A stretch of 49,788 nt of DNA from Microcaldota archaeon (lineage in GTDB: Archaea; Micrarchaeota; Micrarchaeia; Micrarchaeales; Micrarchaeaceae), in assembly GCA_021848125.1 (NCBI GenBank), contig JAJZMY010000005.1, positions 1 through 49,788 of the forward strand. The letters are read 5' to 3'. Below are positions 1 to 8,565 of this stretch, piece after piece (position 1 is the stretch's first letter; every line of letters starts with the position of its first letter). The position numbers were made by a program, and so were the translations under genes. The notes beneath the pieces are model-generated. The model saw nothing but the letters and a program-made list of their open reading frames with translations. It searched no databases and was not told the origin of the DNA.

Positions 1-96
1 CATCTTATTTGGAATCGTTTTATAATTATTATCGCCAGTCCTAATTAATGCTATTTGATTTTTATCTTTTTGTTCATTTATTTTATTATATAGCAT
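1..96 (-). CDS. Partial hypothetical protein (N-terminal 32 codons)
   Basis: The gene runs off the left edge. An ATG at 96-94 opens a frame that stays open to base 1. It is preceded, about 9 bases upstream, by GAGG (a Shine-Dalgarno-like site at 106-110 read on the minus strand). The visible residues are hydrophilic (starting MLYNKINEQKDKN) and show no motif I recognise. The start is well supported by the ribosome site; the product is unknown. Confidence 0.5.
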   Translation of the reverse strand, partial: MLYNKINEQKDKNQIALIRTGDNNYKTIPNKM

Positions 97-162
97 ATTT
101 TTCAACCTCAGAATAAATAAATATTTTTTATTACATTCTTTTGCTGATTTTTTTATATATAT

Positions 163-642
163 TTAATTTATTGTTTTTCCAAAATATTCATCAATTATTT
201 CACTTGTTTCTTTTTTCAATTTTTTGATTTTATTCATTAAAATTATTTCCCTAGTTATTCTATCAAATAATTGCCTGTCTTTATCATCTGCAATATTTTT
301 TGATATAACAAAAACATCATATTTTTTATTCTTAAATTCTTCAATACCTTTATTTTTATTGCTATTATATTTATTCAATCTTTCATTTTCAATCTTTATT
401 AATGTCTCCTCTGCAATCCTATAATCATGTACTGCATAAATTATGTATTTGCTAATAGTTTTTAGATCATTATATTTTTTGATAAAATCCAAATATTTTT
501 CTATATTGTTAACATAGTCTTCAGCAATTTTTAAATAATCTAATTTATTTTCTTGACGAATAAATTTTTTAGCATCTTTATTTATCTCTGGTTTATTCTT
601 ATAATTATGCTTATCGCCTATGTTATATACTGAATAGAACAT
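163..642 (-). CDS. Hypothetical helical protein, about 159 aa
   Basis: I do not recognise this gene. The protein is rich in Lys, Asn, Ile and Glu and looks mostly alpha-helical, with no membrane segment and no cysteines. An upstream GTG at 651 extends the frame by three codons, but the ATG at 642 is the simpler start. A promoter-like element (ACAAAAAGTTTTTA on the minus strand, 707-694) lies about 50 bases upstream of the start. It is followed on the left by another leftward gene and preceded by cysN, 128 bases away, so it is probably its own unit. Confidence 0.6.
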   Translation of the reverse strand: MFYSVYNIGDKHNYKNKPEINKDAKKFIRQENKLDYLKIAEDYVNNIEKYLDFIKKYNDLKTISKYIIYAVHDYRIAEETLIKIENERLNKYNSNKNKGIEEFKNKKYDVFVISKNIADDKDRQLFDRITREIILMNKIKKLKKETSEIIDEYFGKTIN

Positions 643-693
643 AACAACCACTAAAATATTGAATATTAATAAAATAACTATATAAAAAAGTTA

Positions 694-707
694 TAAAAAC
701 TTTTTGT
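694..707 (-). promoter_or_regulatory. BRE/TATA-like promoter of the 163-642 gene
   Basis: Read on the minus strand this is ACAAAAAGTTTTTA. The same 14 bases occur at 24797-24810 and 45562-45575, each time upstream of and pointing at a gene. In archaea a purine-rich BRE followed by a T/A-rich TATA box has this look. The surrounding bases also form a hairpin: AAAAAGTT (685-692) pairs with AACTTTTT (698-705). Confidence 0.4.
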
Positions 708-770
708 GCAATAAGCTATTTACCTAAATTCATCAAAAATAACAAAACAAGCAACCGACTATTTATTTTA

Positions 771-2003
771 TTAAAAAACAATTCCAATCCCTGCAAATTT
801 GTTTTTGTTAAATATCAAAAATCTTCCAAATTCCTCAAATTCATTAAATTTTTCAATCGGGTATCTGCAATTTAGGTTTATTTCTGCATTAATACTATAA
901 TCTGGTTTTATTATCTTTTTTAAATCCATTAATTTACCCGATAGCGGAGAAATTGCCTTTAAAATATTTATTTTATTGATTCCAAATTCATTATTATTAA
1001 AAATGATTTTTATATTTTTTAAATTTTTTAGATCAATATTATTTATTAGAAATATTTTAGCCCTGAACTTGTCCAAATAACTAGGATCTGAATTTAAATC
1101 ATATATAATATCTCCCCTTTTAACACCCAAATCTTTATCAAAAAATGAAATTAAAACATTTTTTAGATTAGAGCTTTTCGAAGATCTGTTTAAAAAAGAA
1201 ACTGACTTTATTTTCGCTTTTATATTTTTTGGAAGTATTTTAATTTTGCTATTTTTTATTAATTTTCCAGAATAAATAATACCTGAAAAGGATTTATTAT
1301 TTTCATCAAATGTGTCTTGTATCAGGACTCTTATTTTGTTTTTATTTTTTCCATTACCTTTTTTATTATTTTTTAAACCTGTTATTGTTTCTAATAATGA
1401 TTTTCCATTATACCATTTTATTTTTTGTGATTTAACTGTTAGATTTTCATTATCATATGCTGAGATGGGGATGAATATAGGCTTAATTTTAATATCAAGC
1501 ATATTTAAAAAATCATTTATTTGTTTTTTTAATCTATTAAAAATTTTCTCATTGTAATCCAGTTCATCCATTTTATTGACTGCAATTATTACTGTTTTAA
1601 GATTAAACATTGATGCCAAAAACAAATGCCTTTTTGTTTCCAGTTTAAAACCCTCATTTTTTTTAGCAGAAACAACTAAAACAGCAATTTCGCTGCTAGA
1701 TGCGCCGGTCATCATATTTTTTATTAATTCCAAATGTCCTGGAACATCTATTAACTCAATCAGTTTATTTTTATATGCTATATTGGCTCTTGTTGTATCT
1801 ATTGTCATGCCCAAATCTCTTTCTTCTGAAAATGCATCTAAAATATATGCAGGTTCAAATCTTGTCTTGTTTTTTTTAGAAATATTTTTTACCTCATTAA
1901 TTCTTTCATGTGAAACTGATTTAGAAGCAATAAGGAGATTTGCCAATAACGTAGATTTGCCATGGTCTTTTTCTCCAAGCATTACTATTTTATATTTTTC
2001 CAT
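771..2003 (-). CDS. cysN: Sulfate adenylyltransferase subunit 1 (CysN-like GTPase)
   Basis: The 410-aa protein is an EF-Tu-type translational-fold GTPase. Visible motifs are G1 GEKDHGKST (residues 10-18), an ERDLGMTID switch I, DVPGH for G3 and NKMDE for G4, followed by two beta-barrel domains. In the ATP sulfurylase family, CysN hydrolyses GTP to drive CysD to make APS from ATP and sulfate. The assignment to CysN rather than EF-1A rests on the neighbouring cysD 50 bases upstream in the same operon and on the short length. G1 has DHGKS rather than the DDGKS usual in bacterial CysN. No APS kinase lies nearby. Confidence 0.75.
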   Translation of the reverse strand: MEKYKIVMLGEKDHGKSTLLANLLIASKSVSHERINEVKNISKKNKTRFEPAYILDAFSEERDLGMTIDTTRANIAYKNKLIELIDVPGHLELIKNMMTGASSSEIAVLVVSAKKNEGFKLETKRHLFLASMFNLKTVIIAVNKMDELDYNEKIFNRLKKQINDFLNMLDIKIKPIFIPISAYDNENLTVKSQKIKWYNGKSLLETITGLKNNKKGNGKNKNKIRVLIQDTFDENNKSFSGIIYSGKLIKNSKIKILPKNIKAKIKSVSFLNRSSKSSNLKNVLISFFDKDLGVKRGDIIYDLNSDPSYLDKFRAKIFLINNIDLKNLKNIKIIFNNNEFGINKINILKAISPLSGKLMDLKKIIKPDYSINAEINLNCRYPIEKFNEFEEFGRFLIFNKNKFAGIGIVF

Positions 2004-2053
2004 AAAACCAGCTTAATTTTGTTTGACGCCTATTAATTTTTAGCAGATAAACA

Positions 2054-2839
2054 TTACATATATCCAATACTTCTAAGCTTTTCCATTATATATTCTTTTT
2101 CTTTATCCTGCTGTCTTCCGCTTCTTTCCTCAATTTTTGTTGATTTTAATTCCTTGATTATTTCATCAATTGTTCTTGCATTTGATTTTATCGGTGAAGT
2201 GCAATGAGTACATCCAAGACTTCTAAATCTATATTTATTTTTTGATAAATATAATGGATTTATTGGAATATTCTGTTTTTTAATATAATTCCAAACATCA
2301 ATTTCATTCCAATCAAGAATCGGATGAATTCTAATATGATTTCCCTTATCTATTTTTGTAACATAATTATTCCATATTTCAACATTCTGGTTTTTGTAAT
2401 TCCATTTAAAATTTTTATCTCTTAAACTCATATATCTTTCCTTGGCTCTGATACCATGCTCATCTCTTCTTATCGAAACAATAATCCCATCAAAACCATT
2501 ATCATTTAAAACTTTTTTAAGTGCAGCTGTTTTATTTGCTCCGCAACAGCTAAAACCAGAAACTTCTTTTTTTATTTCACTTTTGGCAACAATTAAATTC
2601 AATTTCCATTTTTTTGCTAAATTATCTCTAAATTCATATGTTTCCGGAAAATCAATCCCATTATCAATATGAATGACAGGAAATATTACTTTATTAAATG
2701 CCTTTTTAATTAAATACAAAACAGCTGTGCTGTCTTTTCCCATTGACCATAATACTGCAATATTTTTTAATTTTGCATTGGCCTCCCTTAATATAAATAT
2801 GGATTTTTCCTCTAATTCATTAATATTTTGTTGAATCAT
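2054..2839 (-). CDS. cysD: Sulfate adenylyltransferase subunit 2 (CysD), with APS-reductase-like cysteines
   Basis: This 261-aa PP-loop ATP pyrophosphatase carries the loop SMGKDS (residues 32-37) where SGGKDS is usual. It has the CysD signature RAKERYMSLRD (131-141), an IHPILDWNEIDVWNYI stretch, and RFRSLGC followed by SNARTIDEII and SGRQQDKE, all typical of CysD. It should adenylate sulfate together with CysN. Unusually it also has a Cys-Cys pair (C98, C99) and a CxxC (C210, C213), the arrangement that binds a 4Fe-4S cluster in assimilatory APS reductases (CysH). It starts four bases after the stop of the upstream 106-aa gene, so the three form one operon. Confidence 0.82.
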   Translation of the reverse strand: MIQQNINELEEKSIFILREANAKLKNIAVLWSMGKDSTAVLYLIKKAFNKVIFPVIHIDNGIDFPETYEFRDNLAKKWKLNLIVAKSEIKKEVSGFSCCGANKTAALKKVLNDNGFDGIIVSIRRDEHGIRAKERYMSLRDKNFKWNYKNQNVEIWNNYVTKIDKGNHIRIHPILDWNEIDVWNYIKKQNIPINPLYLSKNKYRFRSLGCTHCTSPIKSNARTIDEIIKELKSTKIEERSGRQQDKEKEYIMEKLRSIGYM

Positions 2840-2843
2840 AAAA

Positions 2844-3164
2844 TCACCTGGTATTTAATGTCAAACCTTTTAAAAATATTGTTGCACCTTCAATTTTACC
2901 TCTGTTATTTGATATTACTGGCACTTTAAATACAGCCTTAAAATAAGAATCATATAGAATAGCATATGCTTTAATTAAATTATTCTTCCCTTTTAGTTCA
3001 TCAGGATAAATTATTTTATAATATTTGATCTTTTTTATCTTAATAATATTCTGCAATTTGTCCCAGTTTTCAATAGTCGGATTTTTATTAAGTTCTTCAA
3101 TATCATTATTAATATTTTTTTTAATTTTAAATTTTATTTCACTTTTTTTTATCTTTTTTTCCAT
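2844..3164 (-). CDS. Hypothetical protein, first gene of the cysDN operon
   Basis: The 106-aa protein is not one I recognise. It is lysine- and isoleucine-rich with a basic N-terminal third and no cysteines or membrane segment. It ends four bases before cysD and is the promoter-proximal gene of the leftward cysDN operon, so translation is probably coupled and the function linked to sulfate activation or use of the product. The start ATG at 3164 faces the divergent RHH gene across a 141-bp region holding several palindromes. Confidence 0.65.
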   Translation of the reverse strand: MEKKIKKSEIKFKIKKNINNDIEELNKNPTIENWDKLQNIIKIKKIKYYKIIYPDELKGKNNLIKAYAILYDSYFKAVFKVPVISNNRGKIEGATIFLKGLTLNTR

Positions 3165-3196
3165 ATTATCTCCATTTAATTTAATATTTGAAATTA

Positions 3197-3297
3197 TAAT
3201 TATATATAATTAATCAATTTAAATAATTATATATAATTAATTATATAAATATTTCTATTATTAATATATATTAACTAAAATAAATCTATAATTATAG
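3197..3297. promoter_or_regulatory. Palindrome cluster between RHH gene and cysDN operon (candidate operators)
   Basis: The divergent intergenic region contains two copies of the perfect 16-bp palindrome TAATTATATATAATTA, at 3197-3212 and 3224-3239 (27 bp centre to centre, inside identical 19-bp repeats). A third palindrome, TTAATATATATTAA, is at 3261-3274, and a fourth, CTATAATTATAG, at 3286-3297, nine bases before the RHH start codon. Ribbon-helix-helix repressors usually bind short palindromic or tandem sites at their own promoter. The low sequence complexity means some palindromes could be chance. Confidence 0.45.
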
Positions 3298-3305
3298 TTG
3301 ATTTA

Positions 3306-3530
3306 ATGAAAGTGAAAAGAGAAAAAAAACAAGAATTTACATCAATTTCAATACCATTGCCATTATTCAAAAAAGTGGAAAAGCACATACAAAATACCGG
3401 GTTTCAATCAGTTTCAAGTTATATGAGTTTTTTATTAAGAATTATTTTGAGTGAAAAAAATCTTGATGATAAGAAATTTTATGAAGCAAAATTAATAAGA
3501 AAAAAACTTAAGCAGCTTGGATATATTTAA
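3306..3530 (+). CDS. Ribbon-helix-helix transcriptional regulator
   Basis: A 74-aa protein. Residues about 11-48 fit the RHH (MetJ/Arc/CopG) fold: a short beta strand (FTSISIPLPLF), helix A (KKVEKHIQNTG), a turn, then helix B (SVSSYMSFLLRIIL). A basic tail follows. It is transcribed away from the cysDN operon and the shared region carries palindromes, so it is a likely regulator of itself and of sulfur metabolism. The target genes are inferred from position only. Confidence 0.75.
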   Translation: MKVKREKKQEFTSISIPLPLFKKVEKHIQNTGFQSVSSYMSFLLRIILSEKNLDDKKFYEAKLIRKKLKQLGYI

Positions 3531-3592
3531 TTATTTTTTTAACATTGTTCGGCATAATCGCAATTATCTGCTACTAATTATTCCAAGAATTA

Positions 3593-5689
3593 TTATTCAT
3601 TTTCACGTCTCACTACTTTTATTATTCCTGGTTTTGGCATAAATATGTCTCCGCTTCTTTCCAGATCATTAATATATTTGTTTGCTGTGCCAGAATCAAT
3701 ATTTGCTTTTTCCGCCTCCTCAATTATTCTCTGCATTTTTGCATACCCCTCATCCTGCTCTAATTTTTTAATTATATTTATTATTGCATTCAGTTTATCT
3801 ACTTTTTCTTTGGGCAGTCCAGTCAATAATGTATCTATATCTCTTCTTCCGCTTTTATCAACAGTAAGGGTTTTAAACATAAATTCTGCCAAGTTTATTG
3901 CTCTTTCAGCATCAACCCCTTCAACATTGTCGCTCAATCTTGTTTTTGCGCTTGCTTCGGCCATTCTCACCAATCCTTCAATCTGCCTTGGTGTTATTGT
4001 AATGTATCCCTCTTTTTTACCGCTTTTTCTCAGTTCAATATAATATGTTTTTATTTTATCTGAAGCTTCATTACTTAGTTTCGGATTCCTGTTTTTCTTT
4101 GCATATGCAATATATTTTCTTAACAATTCACTATCAATAGGCGGCTTTTCTATTTCTCTATATATGTTTTCTTCATTATTTTTGCTCTTGTTTTCATTTT
4201 CAAAATTATTGCTTACTGCAGAATGCTGTATTAATATATGGGTTGCAATATTCTTATCAAGTTCTTCATCAGCAATATCTGTTATTGGAAATATCAAATC
4301 AAATCTAGATAATAATGTTGGTGGAATATTGAATTGTTCGCTAGGATATTCAGTCTGGTCGAATCTGCCGTATTTTGGATTTGCTGCAGCCAATACAGAC
4401 GCCTTTGCATTGAATGTTGCTATTATGCCTGCCTTTGCAACGCTTACTGTCTGGGATTCCAATGCTTCATGTAATGACGCCCTATCTTCATCACCGATTT
4501 TATCAAATTCATCAATACATACAATACCGCCGCTTCCGAGTACCAGCGCCCCTGCTTTTAATGTCCATCCGCCTTCTGAAAAATCATCTCTTTCAGCAAC
4601 AGCAGTCATGCCACCGCCAGTTACTGATTTTCCGGAAACATAAATTCCCTTAGGCACTAACTTTGTAACTGTTTGCAGAATTCTAGTTTTTGCGCTGCCA
4701 GGGTCCCCAATAAGCAACACGTGTATATCGCTTCTTATTAATCCGCCGTCAATCAGTACTTTTCCGCTAGTTCCCCCAAACAATTGCAATGCAATTGCCT
4801 GCTTTATTTCATCATGGCCATAAACAGAAGGTGCGATTGATTTTCCGATTTTTTCAAATATATTGGGATCTTTTGAAAATTCCAGTATTAATCTTTCTTC
4901 TTCATCAGAAATTGAAAGTTCTGCAAATTCTTTCTGTTTTGGTATTATTGATACAGTATTTACATACATTGTGTATAAATTAGTTTCATTTGCCTTTTTT
5001 CCGTGGCTGGGCTTTCTTTGCCTTATCCTAAGTATTCCTGTTAAATCTATTCTATCTCCAGGAATTACAGTGTTTACTAGATCATCCTCAATCCATACTT
5101 CTAATTGCCATGTTGGCGAGTTTCCGCGAAGTTTTTCTAGCGGATCCTGTATTGCAATTTTTTGCATATTTATAAATTCTGCATCTTCTTGTGATTGTTT
5201 TAATGACTTTCTTTTGCATTGCGGGCATAAATCCGGAACTTCATCCTTATCAAGCCTGAATTTAAATATAGAATTACAATAAGAGCATTTAAAAACACCT
5301 ATTTTTATCATTGGGCTGATCTCAGATCTTTTAACAATCAAGCAGTCAAGCAAAATCATTTTATTTATAAAATCAGACCCAACATCCTGAACAAGAGGTG
5401 TATAAATATTTTGCCCAAAAAACCTTGCATGAACTTCTTTGTTTGTTTTTTCCTCCTCAATGCTCTCTATTTTTTGCTTTAACGACTCATTTGCAGCATT
5501 TAGTATTATGTCTGGTTTTTCAATTAATTCATATGCTAAATTAGGATCAAATTTCTCAAGATCCTTGATATCTATATTAAGGCTTCTTTTTTCAGGAAAA
5601 GAGATGATTAACGAGTCTATTTCTGTTCTATAGAATCTTTCAAAAAAATCATCAAATTTTGCTTTGAATGTTTCTGACAATGCGTCCAT
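3593..5689 (-). CDS. mcm: Replicative DNA helicase MCM
   Basis: This is the archaeal minichromosome maintenance helicase that unwinds DNA at the fork. Counting from the ATG at 5689 (698 aa), there is a zinc ribbon with two CxxC pairs (about 135/138 and 155/158), Walker A GDPGSAKT (about 328-335), Walker B IDEFDK with D393/E394, an SRF arginine finger (about 461-463) and a C-terminal winged helix. Length and domains are complete, with no intein. The frame extends upstream to a TTG at 5722 and an ATG at 5698, but MDALSETFKAKF looks like the natural N-terminus. It is transcribed alone, converging on the RHH gene. Confidence 0.95.
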   Translation of the reverse strand: MDALSETFKAKFDDFFERFYRTEIDSLIISFPEKRSLNIDIKDLEKFDPNLAYELIEKPDIILNAANESLKQKIESIEEEKTNKEVHARFFGQNIYTPLVQDVGSDFINKMILLDCLIVKRSEISPMIKIGVFKCSYCNSIFKFRLDKDEVPDLCPQCKRKSLKQSQEDAEFINMQKIAIQDPLEKLRGNSPTWQLEVWIEDDLVNTVIPGDRIDLTGILRIRQRKPSHGKKANETNLYTMYVNTVSIIPKQKEFAELSISDEEERLILEFSKDPNIFEKIGKSIAPSVYGHDEIKQAIALQLFGGTSGKVLIDGGLIRSDIHVLLIGDPGSAKTRILQTVTKLVPKGIYVSGKSVTGGGMTAVAERDDFSEGGWTLKAGALVLGSGGIVCIDEFDKIGDEDRASLHEALESQTVSVAKAGIIATFNAKASVLAAANPKYGRFDQTEYPSEQFNIPPTLLSRFDLIFPITDIADEELDKNIATHILIQHSAVSNNFENENKSKNNEENIYREIEKPPIDSELLRKYIAYAKKNRNPKLSNEASDKIKTYYIELRKSGKKEGYITITPRQIEGLVRMAEASAKTRLSDNVEGVDAERAINLAEFMFKTLTVDKSGRRDIDTLLTGLPKEKVDKLNAIINIIKKLEQDEGYAKMQRIIEEAEKANIDSGTANKYINDLERSGDIFMPKPGIIKVVRRENE

Positions 5690-5813
5690 AAATATCATTA
5701 AAAAATTAAATAAATTAAACAAATAAAAATAAGTTATAATTATACTATTTTAAAATAAATATAGTATATGAGAAATTAATTATTATAATAAATACTTAAA
5801 TATAAATTTCTTT

Positions 5814-6860
5814 TTATGTATTTTTTTTAATTTGCCTATATCTATTTTTTAATAAATATATGAGTAAATCAATCCCCTGCGGTTTATTTTTATATTTTTT
5901 AATCAGGGCACTGATTACTGAATCTTTGTTAAGGCCTAAAAATTTTATTATGCCTATTTTATTTATTATTTTTGATATTTCAAATACGTCTTTAGAATCC
6001 TCTTCTTTTTTCCATTTTTTAATCTGCTTCAAAAGATTTATACCAGATTTAATTATATCAATTAAATTTATCTTATTTGATAATCTTTTTGAAAATCCAG
6101 AATTTTTTATCAAATAAAACATAAAATAATCTATATTGCTTAGTTCTTTTTCAGGTTTTTTAAATCCCAATTTTTCATATAAAACAATAATTGAATTTAT
6201 TATTTTTATAATAAAATTATTTTTATTTTTAAACAGCATAAATTTATAAATATTTTCTGATATCTCTTGATTCATTGTATTATAACTCATTCTGAAATAA
6301 AATTTATCTAATTTTCCATATTCTCTTGGCCTTGCATTGTAGTTTATATTATGGTTCATAAAATATTTTTCTTGTAATCTTTCAACAGTTCCATTTATAT
6401 TGGCTAATTCGTGTGTTAAACCTTTATATTCTGCCTTATTTTTTCTATAAAGTCTTATCTGCCAGGTAAATCCAATAAATTTTTGTCTATCATTAAACTT
6501 CTCAAATCTTTTTATTGCAAACCCGTCAACATTTTTTACATTAATTATTTTTTTAATATCTCTTTTTAAATCCTCATTTAATCTTTCATCTGTATCAATC
6601 AGAAAAACCCAATTCCCACTACATTTACTCAGCCCCCACATTCTTAAAGGCGCAGGGTCTCCCAAAGCAATAGAATAGAATATTTTTAATTTTTTGAAAT
6701 TATTTTCCTTTTTTTTATTTATTAAGAACTTATGTTTTTGATCATCACTCTGGTCAATAACAACAACTTCATTGCAAATGCTATATACATCTTTAATTAA
6801 TTCAAATGCGTCTTCAACGTCATTTCTAGAAAAAATAATAATACTTAACTGATTCTTCAT
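5814..6860 (-). CDS. Family 2 glycosyltransferase
   Basis: A 348-aa protein whose first 200 residues form a GT-A domain. It has the N-terminal strand LSIIIFSRND, a VVVIDQSDD segment and the metal-binding FLIDTDERL motif, as in the LgtF/WaaE-like branch of GT2 enzymes that add one sugar to a cell-surface glycan. The remaining 150 residues are helical and charged, without clear membrane segments. The donor and acceptor cannot be told from sequence. A sugar nucleotidyltransferase at 8864-9544 could supply the donor. Confidence 0.8.
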   Translation of the reverse strand: MKNQLSIIIFSRNDVEDAFELIKDVYSICNEVVVIDQSDDQKHKFLINKKKENNFKKLKIFYSIALGDPAPLRMWGLSKCSGNWVFLIDTDERLNEDLKRDIKKIINVKNVDGFAIKRFEKFNDRQKFIGFTWQIRLYRKNKAEYKGLTHELANINGTVERLQEKYFMNHNINYNARPREYGKLDKFYFRMSYNTMNQEISENIYKFMLFKNKNNFIIKIINSIIVLYEKLGFKKPEKELSNIDYFMFYLIKNSGFSKRLSNKINLIDIIKSGINLLKQIKKWKKEEDSKDVFEISKIINKIGIIKFLGLNKDSVISALIKKYKNKPQGIDLLIYLLKNRYRQIKKNT

Positions 6861-6894
6861 CCCATCATGAATTTATAAATTTATAATATTAAAT

Positions 6895-7992
6895 TTAATA
6901 TATTTTTAAAATATAAATTAATTCTAATATAACCTCAATTATTATTAAAAATATAATTATAAATTCTAAGGAATCAGAATGAATAGATTCAATTGTATCT
7001 GAAATGAAATTTCTTCTTTTTTCAATTAGTTCCAAATTATCCTTTAAAGAATTTTTTGATAGGTCTAATTTAAAAACATTTGAGAATAAAAAATATAATT
7101 TTGATAAATACCATTCACCAAATCCAAAAGGAGTCTCAATTACATTATTTAACATATCGTTTGTTTTATCATAGAATTTTCCAAGTATTAAATTTGAGTT
7201 ATTCAAGTCTTTTTTATATAATTTTTGCAGGAAATTAATATTTGAATTTTCAGATACAATGGCACGAGTTGATTTTAGCATATTAATTATTTCTTTTCTA
7301 TAAACACGCATTTCAAGAAATTGAATATTTGCAATTTCAGCAACAATTAATTCATATTCATAGGACTTTAATTTATCTATAATTACTGCACTTTCCCACC
7401 CAACAAAAAATATATCATCAATATTATAAGATATATTTTTTGCAAGTATTTCTTTTATATAATTTTCATCCAATGTGTCAACTATTGGTTCATCAATCAA
7501 TAAACCTGCAATGAATTTTTTATATTTTTTAAGTATGTCTTTTTTTTCACCATTTATATAATAAAATTCATAATACTCAGTAAATTCATTAATTTTTATG
7601 TTTCTTATTTTTGCTAAATTATTTTCAATTTTTGATTTGGATTTTTCAGCAAAAATTTTTATCTGTGCCTTTATTTTATTATCAAAACTTAATTTATGCA
7701 ATTGTTCCATTGTTATGTTATTCAAAATACTTCTTAATCTTATTGAAAATGATCCTGTATTATAAATAGCAACCTGTGCCTTTATTTTTATTGGAGTACT
7801 ATCTATATTGATTGTTTCATCATTTAAATTGAATATCAATGGAATGTTAAATATTGAAATTTCTTCTGGTGTTGGCCGTGTGAATTCGTATTTTGAAAAA
7901 TCTTCCTTATTTTTAAGCAGTTTATTTAATTCTTCATTAATAAAAGGAGTACCTGTATTATACATGAATAAGTAAATAATTTCTCCATTCAT
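6895..7992 (-). CDS. DUF155/RMD1-like protein with C-terminal membrane anchor
   Basis: The 365-aa protein has the layout of the DUF155 (RMND1/Sif2) family. The mid-region has VAEIANIQFLEMRVYR, then a helical region with GFGEWYLSKLY, a coiled segment with EKRRNFISDTIES, and a final hydrophobic helix EFIIIFLIIIEVILEL. In mitochondria, family members are inner-membrane proteins linked to translation. In archaea their role is unknown. The membrane helix at the very C-terminus suggests the bulk is cytoplasmic. The family call rests on remembered motif pattern, so it is moderate. Confidence 0.55.
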   Translation of the reverse strand: MNGEIIYLFMYNTGTPFINEELNKLLKNKEDFSKYEFTRPTPEEISIFNIPLIFNLNDETINIDSTPIKIKAQVAIYNTGSFSIRLRSILNNITMEQLHKLSFDNKIKAQIKIFAEKSKSKIENNLAKIRNIKINEFTEYYEFYYINGEKKDILKKYKKFIAGLLIDEPIVDTLDENYIKEILAKNISYNIDDIFFVGWESAVIIDKLKSYEYELIVAEIANIQFLEMRVYRKEIINMLKSTRAIVSENSNINFLQKLYKKDLNNSNLILGKFYDKTNDMLNNVIETPFGFGEWYLSKLYFLFSNVFKLDLSKNSLKDNLELIEKRRNFISDTIESIHSDSLEFIIIFLIIIEVILELIYILKIY

Positions 7993-8077
7993 AATTCCAC
8001 TATAAAATTAGTTTTAAATAATTAAATAATATTAATTATAAGCTATAGAAATAATATTAAAAAGAGTTTATAAATAA

Positions 8078-8100
8078 AATACAAATCCAGTTTTTGTATT
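8078..8100 (-). terminator. Hairpin just after the 8111-8416 gene
   Basis: AATACAAA (8078-8085) and TTTGTATT (8093-8100) form an 8-bp stem with a 7-base loop, 11 bases beyond the stop of the leftward 101-aa gene. The position suits a transcript end. A+T-rich composition makes chance hairpins common, so this is weak. Confidence 0.3.
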
Positions 8101-8110
8101 ATTTACATAT

Positions 8111-8416
8111 TTAATTGTCTGCTGTTTGATTTTTCATATTTTCTTTTAATTTTTCTATAACAACAAGAAATTGAGGTTTATTACCATCATTTATTATTTT
8201 TGTTGCCTCTATCCATTCTTTTGTATTCCCAAAACCGCTTAATTTTTGGTATACCTGCAGCTGTCTAAAATTAGGATTACTTATGATTTTTATTACTTTT
8301 CCTTTATGTTTTTCATTTAATAATACTTCTCTATCAATTTTATAGGGTAATTCTCTTAATGATGCTACTATTCCTTTTTTTAAAAAATAATCAATCTGCT
8401 TATCAATAACTTTCAT
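8111..8416 (-). CDS. Hypothetical protein, 101 aa
   Basis: I do not recognise this gene. It encodes a soluble, mixed alpha/beta-looking protein with no cysteines, no membrane segment and no repeated motif. The ATG at 8416 faces the promoter of the divergent gene at 8566, so the two share a roughly 150-bp control region. It may be followed by the hairpin at 8078-8100. Confidence 0.6.
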   Translation of the reverse strand: MKVIDKQIDYFLKKGIVASLRELPYKIDREVLLNEKHKGKVIKIISNPNFRQLQVYQKLSGFGNTKEWIEATKIINDGNKPQFLVVIEKLKENMKNQTADN

Positions 8417-8502
8417 ATTATCTGTTTTTATCTATATTTCATTATTTAAATTAATTATTAATTAAATCAACAAGATATATATTTTTTAGCATTAATTAAA
8501 AG

Positions 8503-8515
8503 AAAAGTTTATATA
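8503..8515 (+). promoter_or_regulatory. BRE/TATA promoter of the 8566 gene
   Basis: AAAAGTTTATATA is a classic archaeal BRE plus TATA box. The most upstream ATG of the following frame (8515) lies inside this box, so it cannot be the start. A transcript beginning about 25 bases downstream would fit the ATG at 8566. Confidence 0.5.
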
Positions 8516-8565
8516 TGAAGTTGAATTTAATATTTTATTATTTAAAAATAAAATTAAGTAATTTT

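Noticed and set aside
771-2003. EF-1-alpha or SelB
   Set aside because: It is too short for SelB, differs from EF-1A in the switch region and is paired with cysD, so CysN is the better call.
3198-3274. CRISPR-like short repeats
   Set aside because: The repeats are only two exact copies with AT-only sequence and no uniform spacers. They fit operators better.
8515-8565. Upstream start of the TPR-like gene
   Set aside because: The ATG lies inside the TATA box, so it cannot be transcribed from that promoter.
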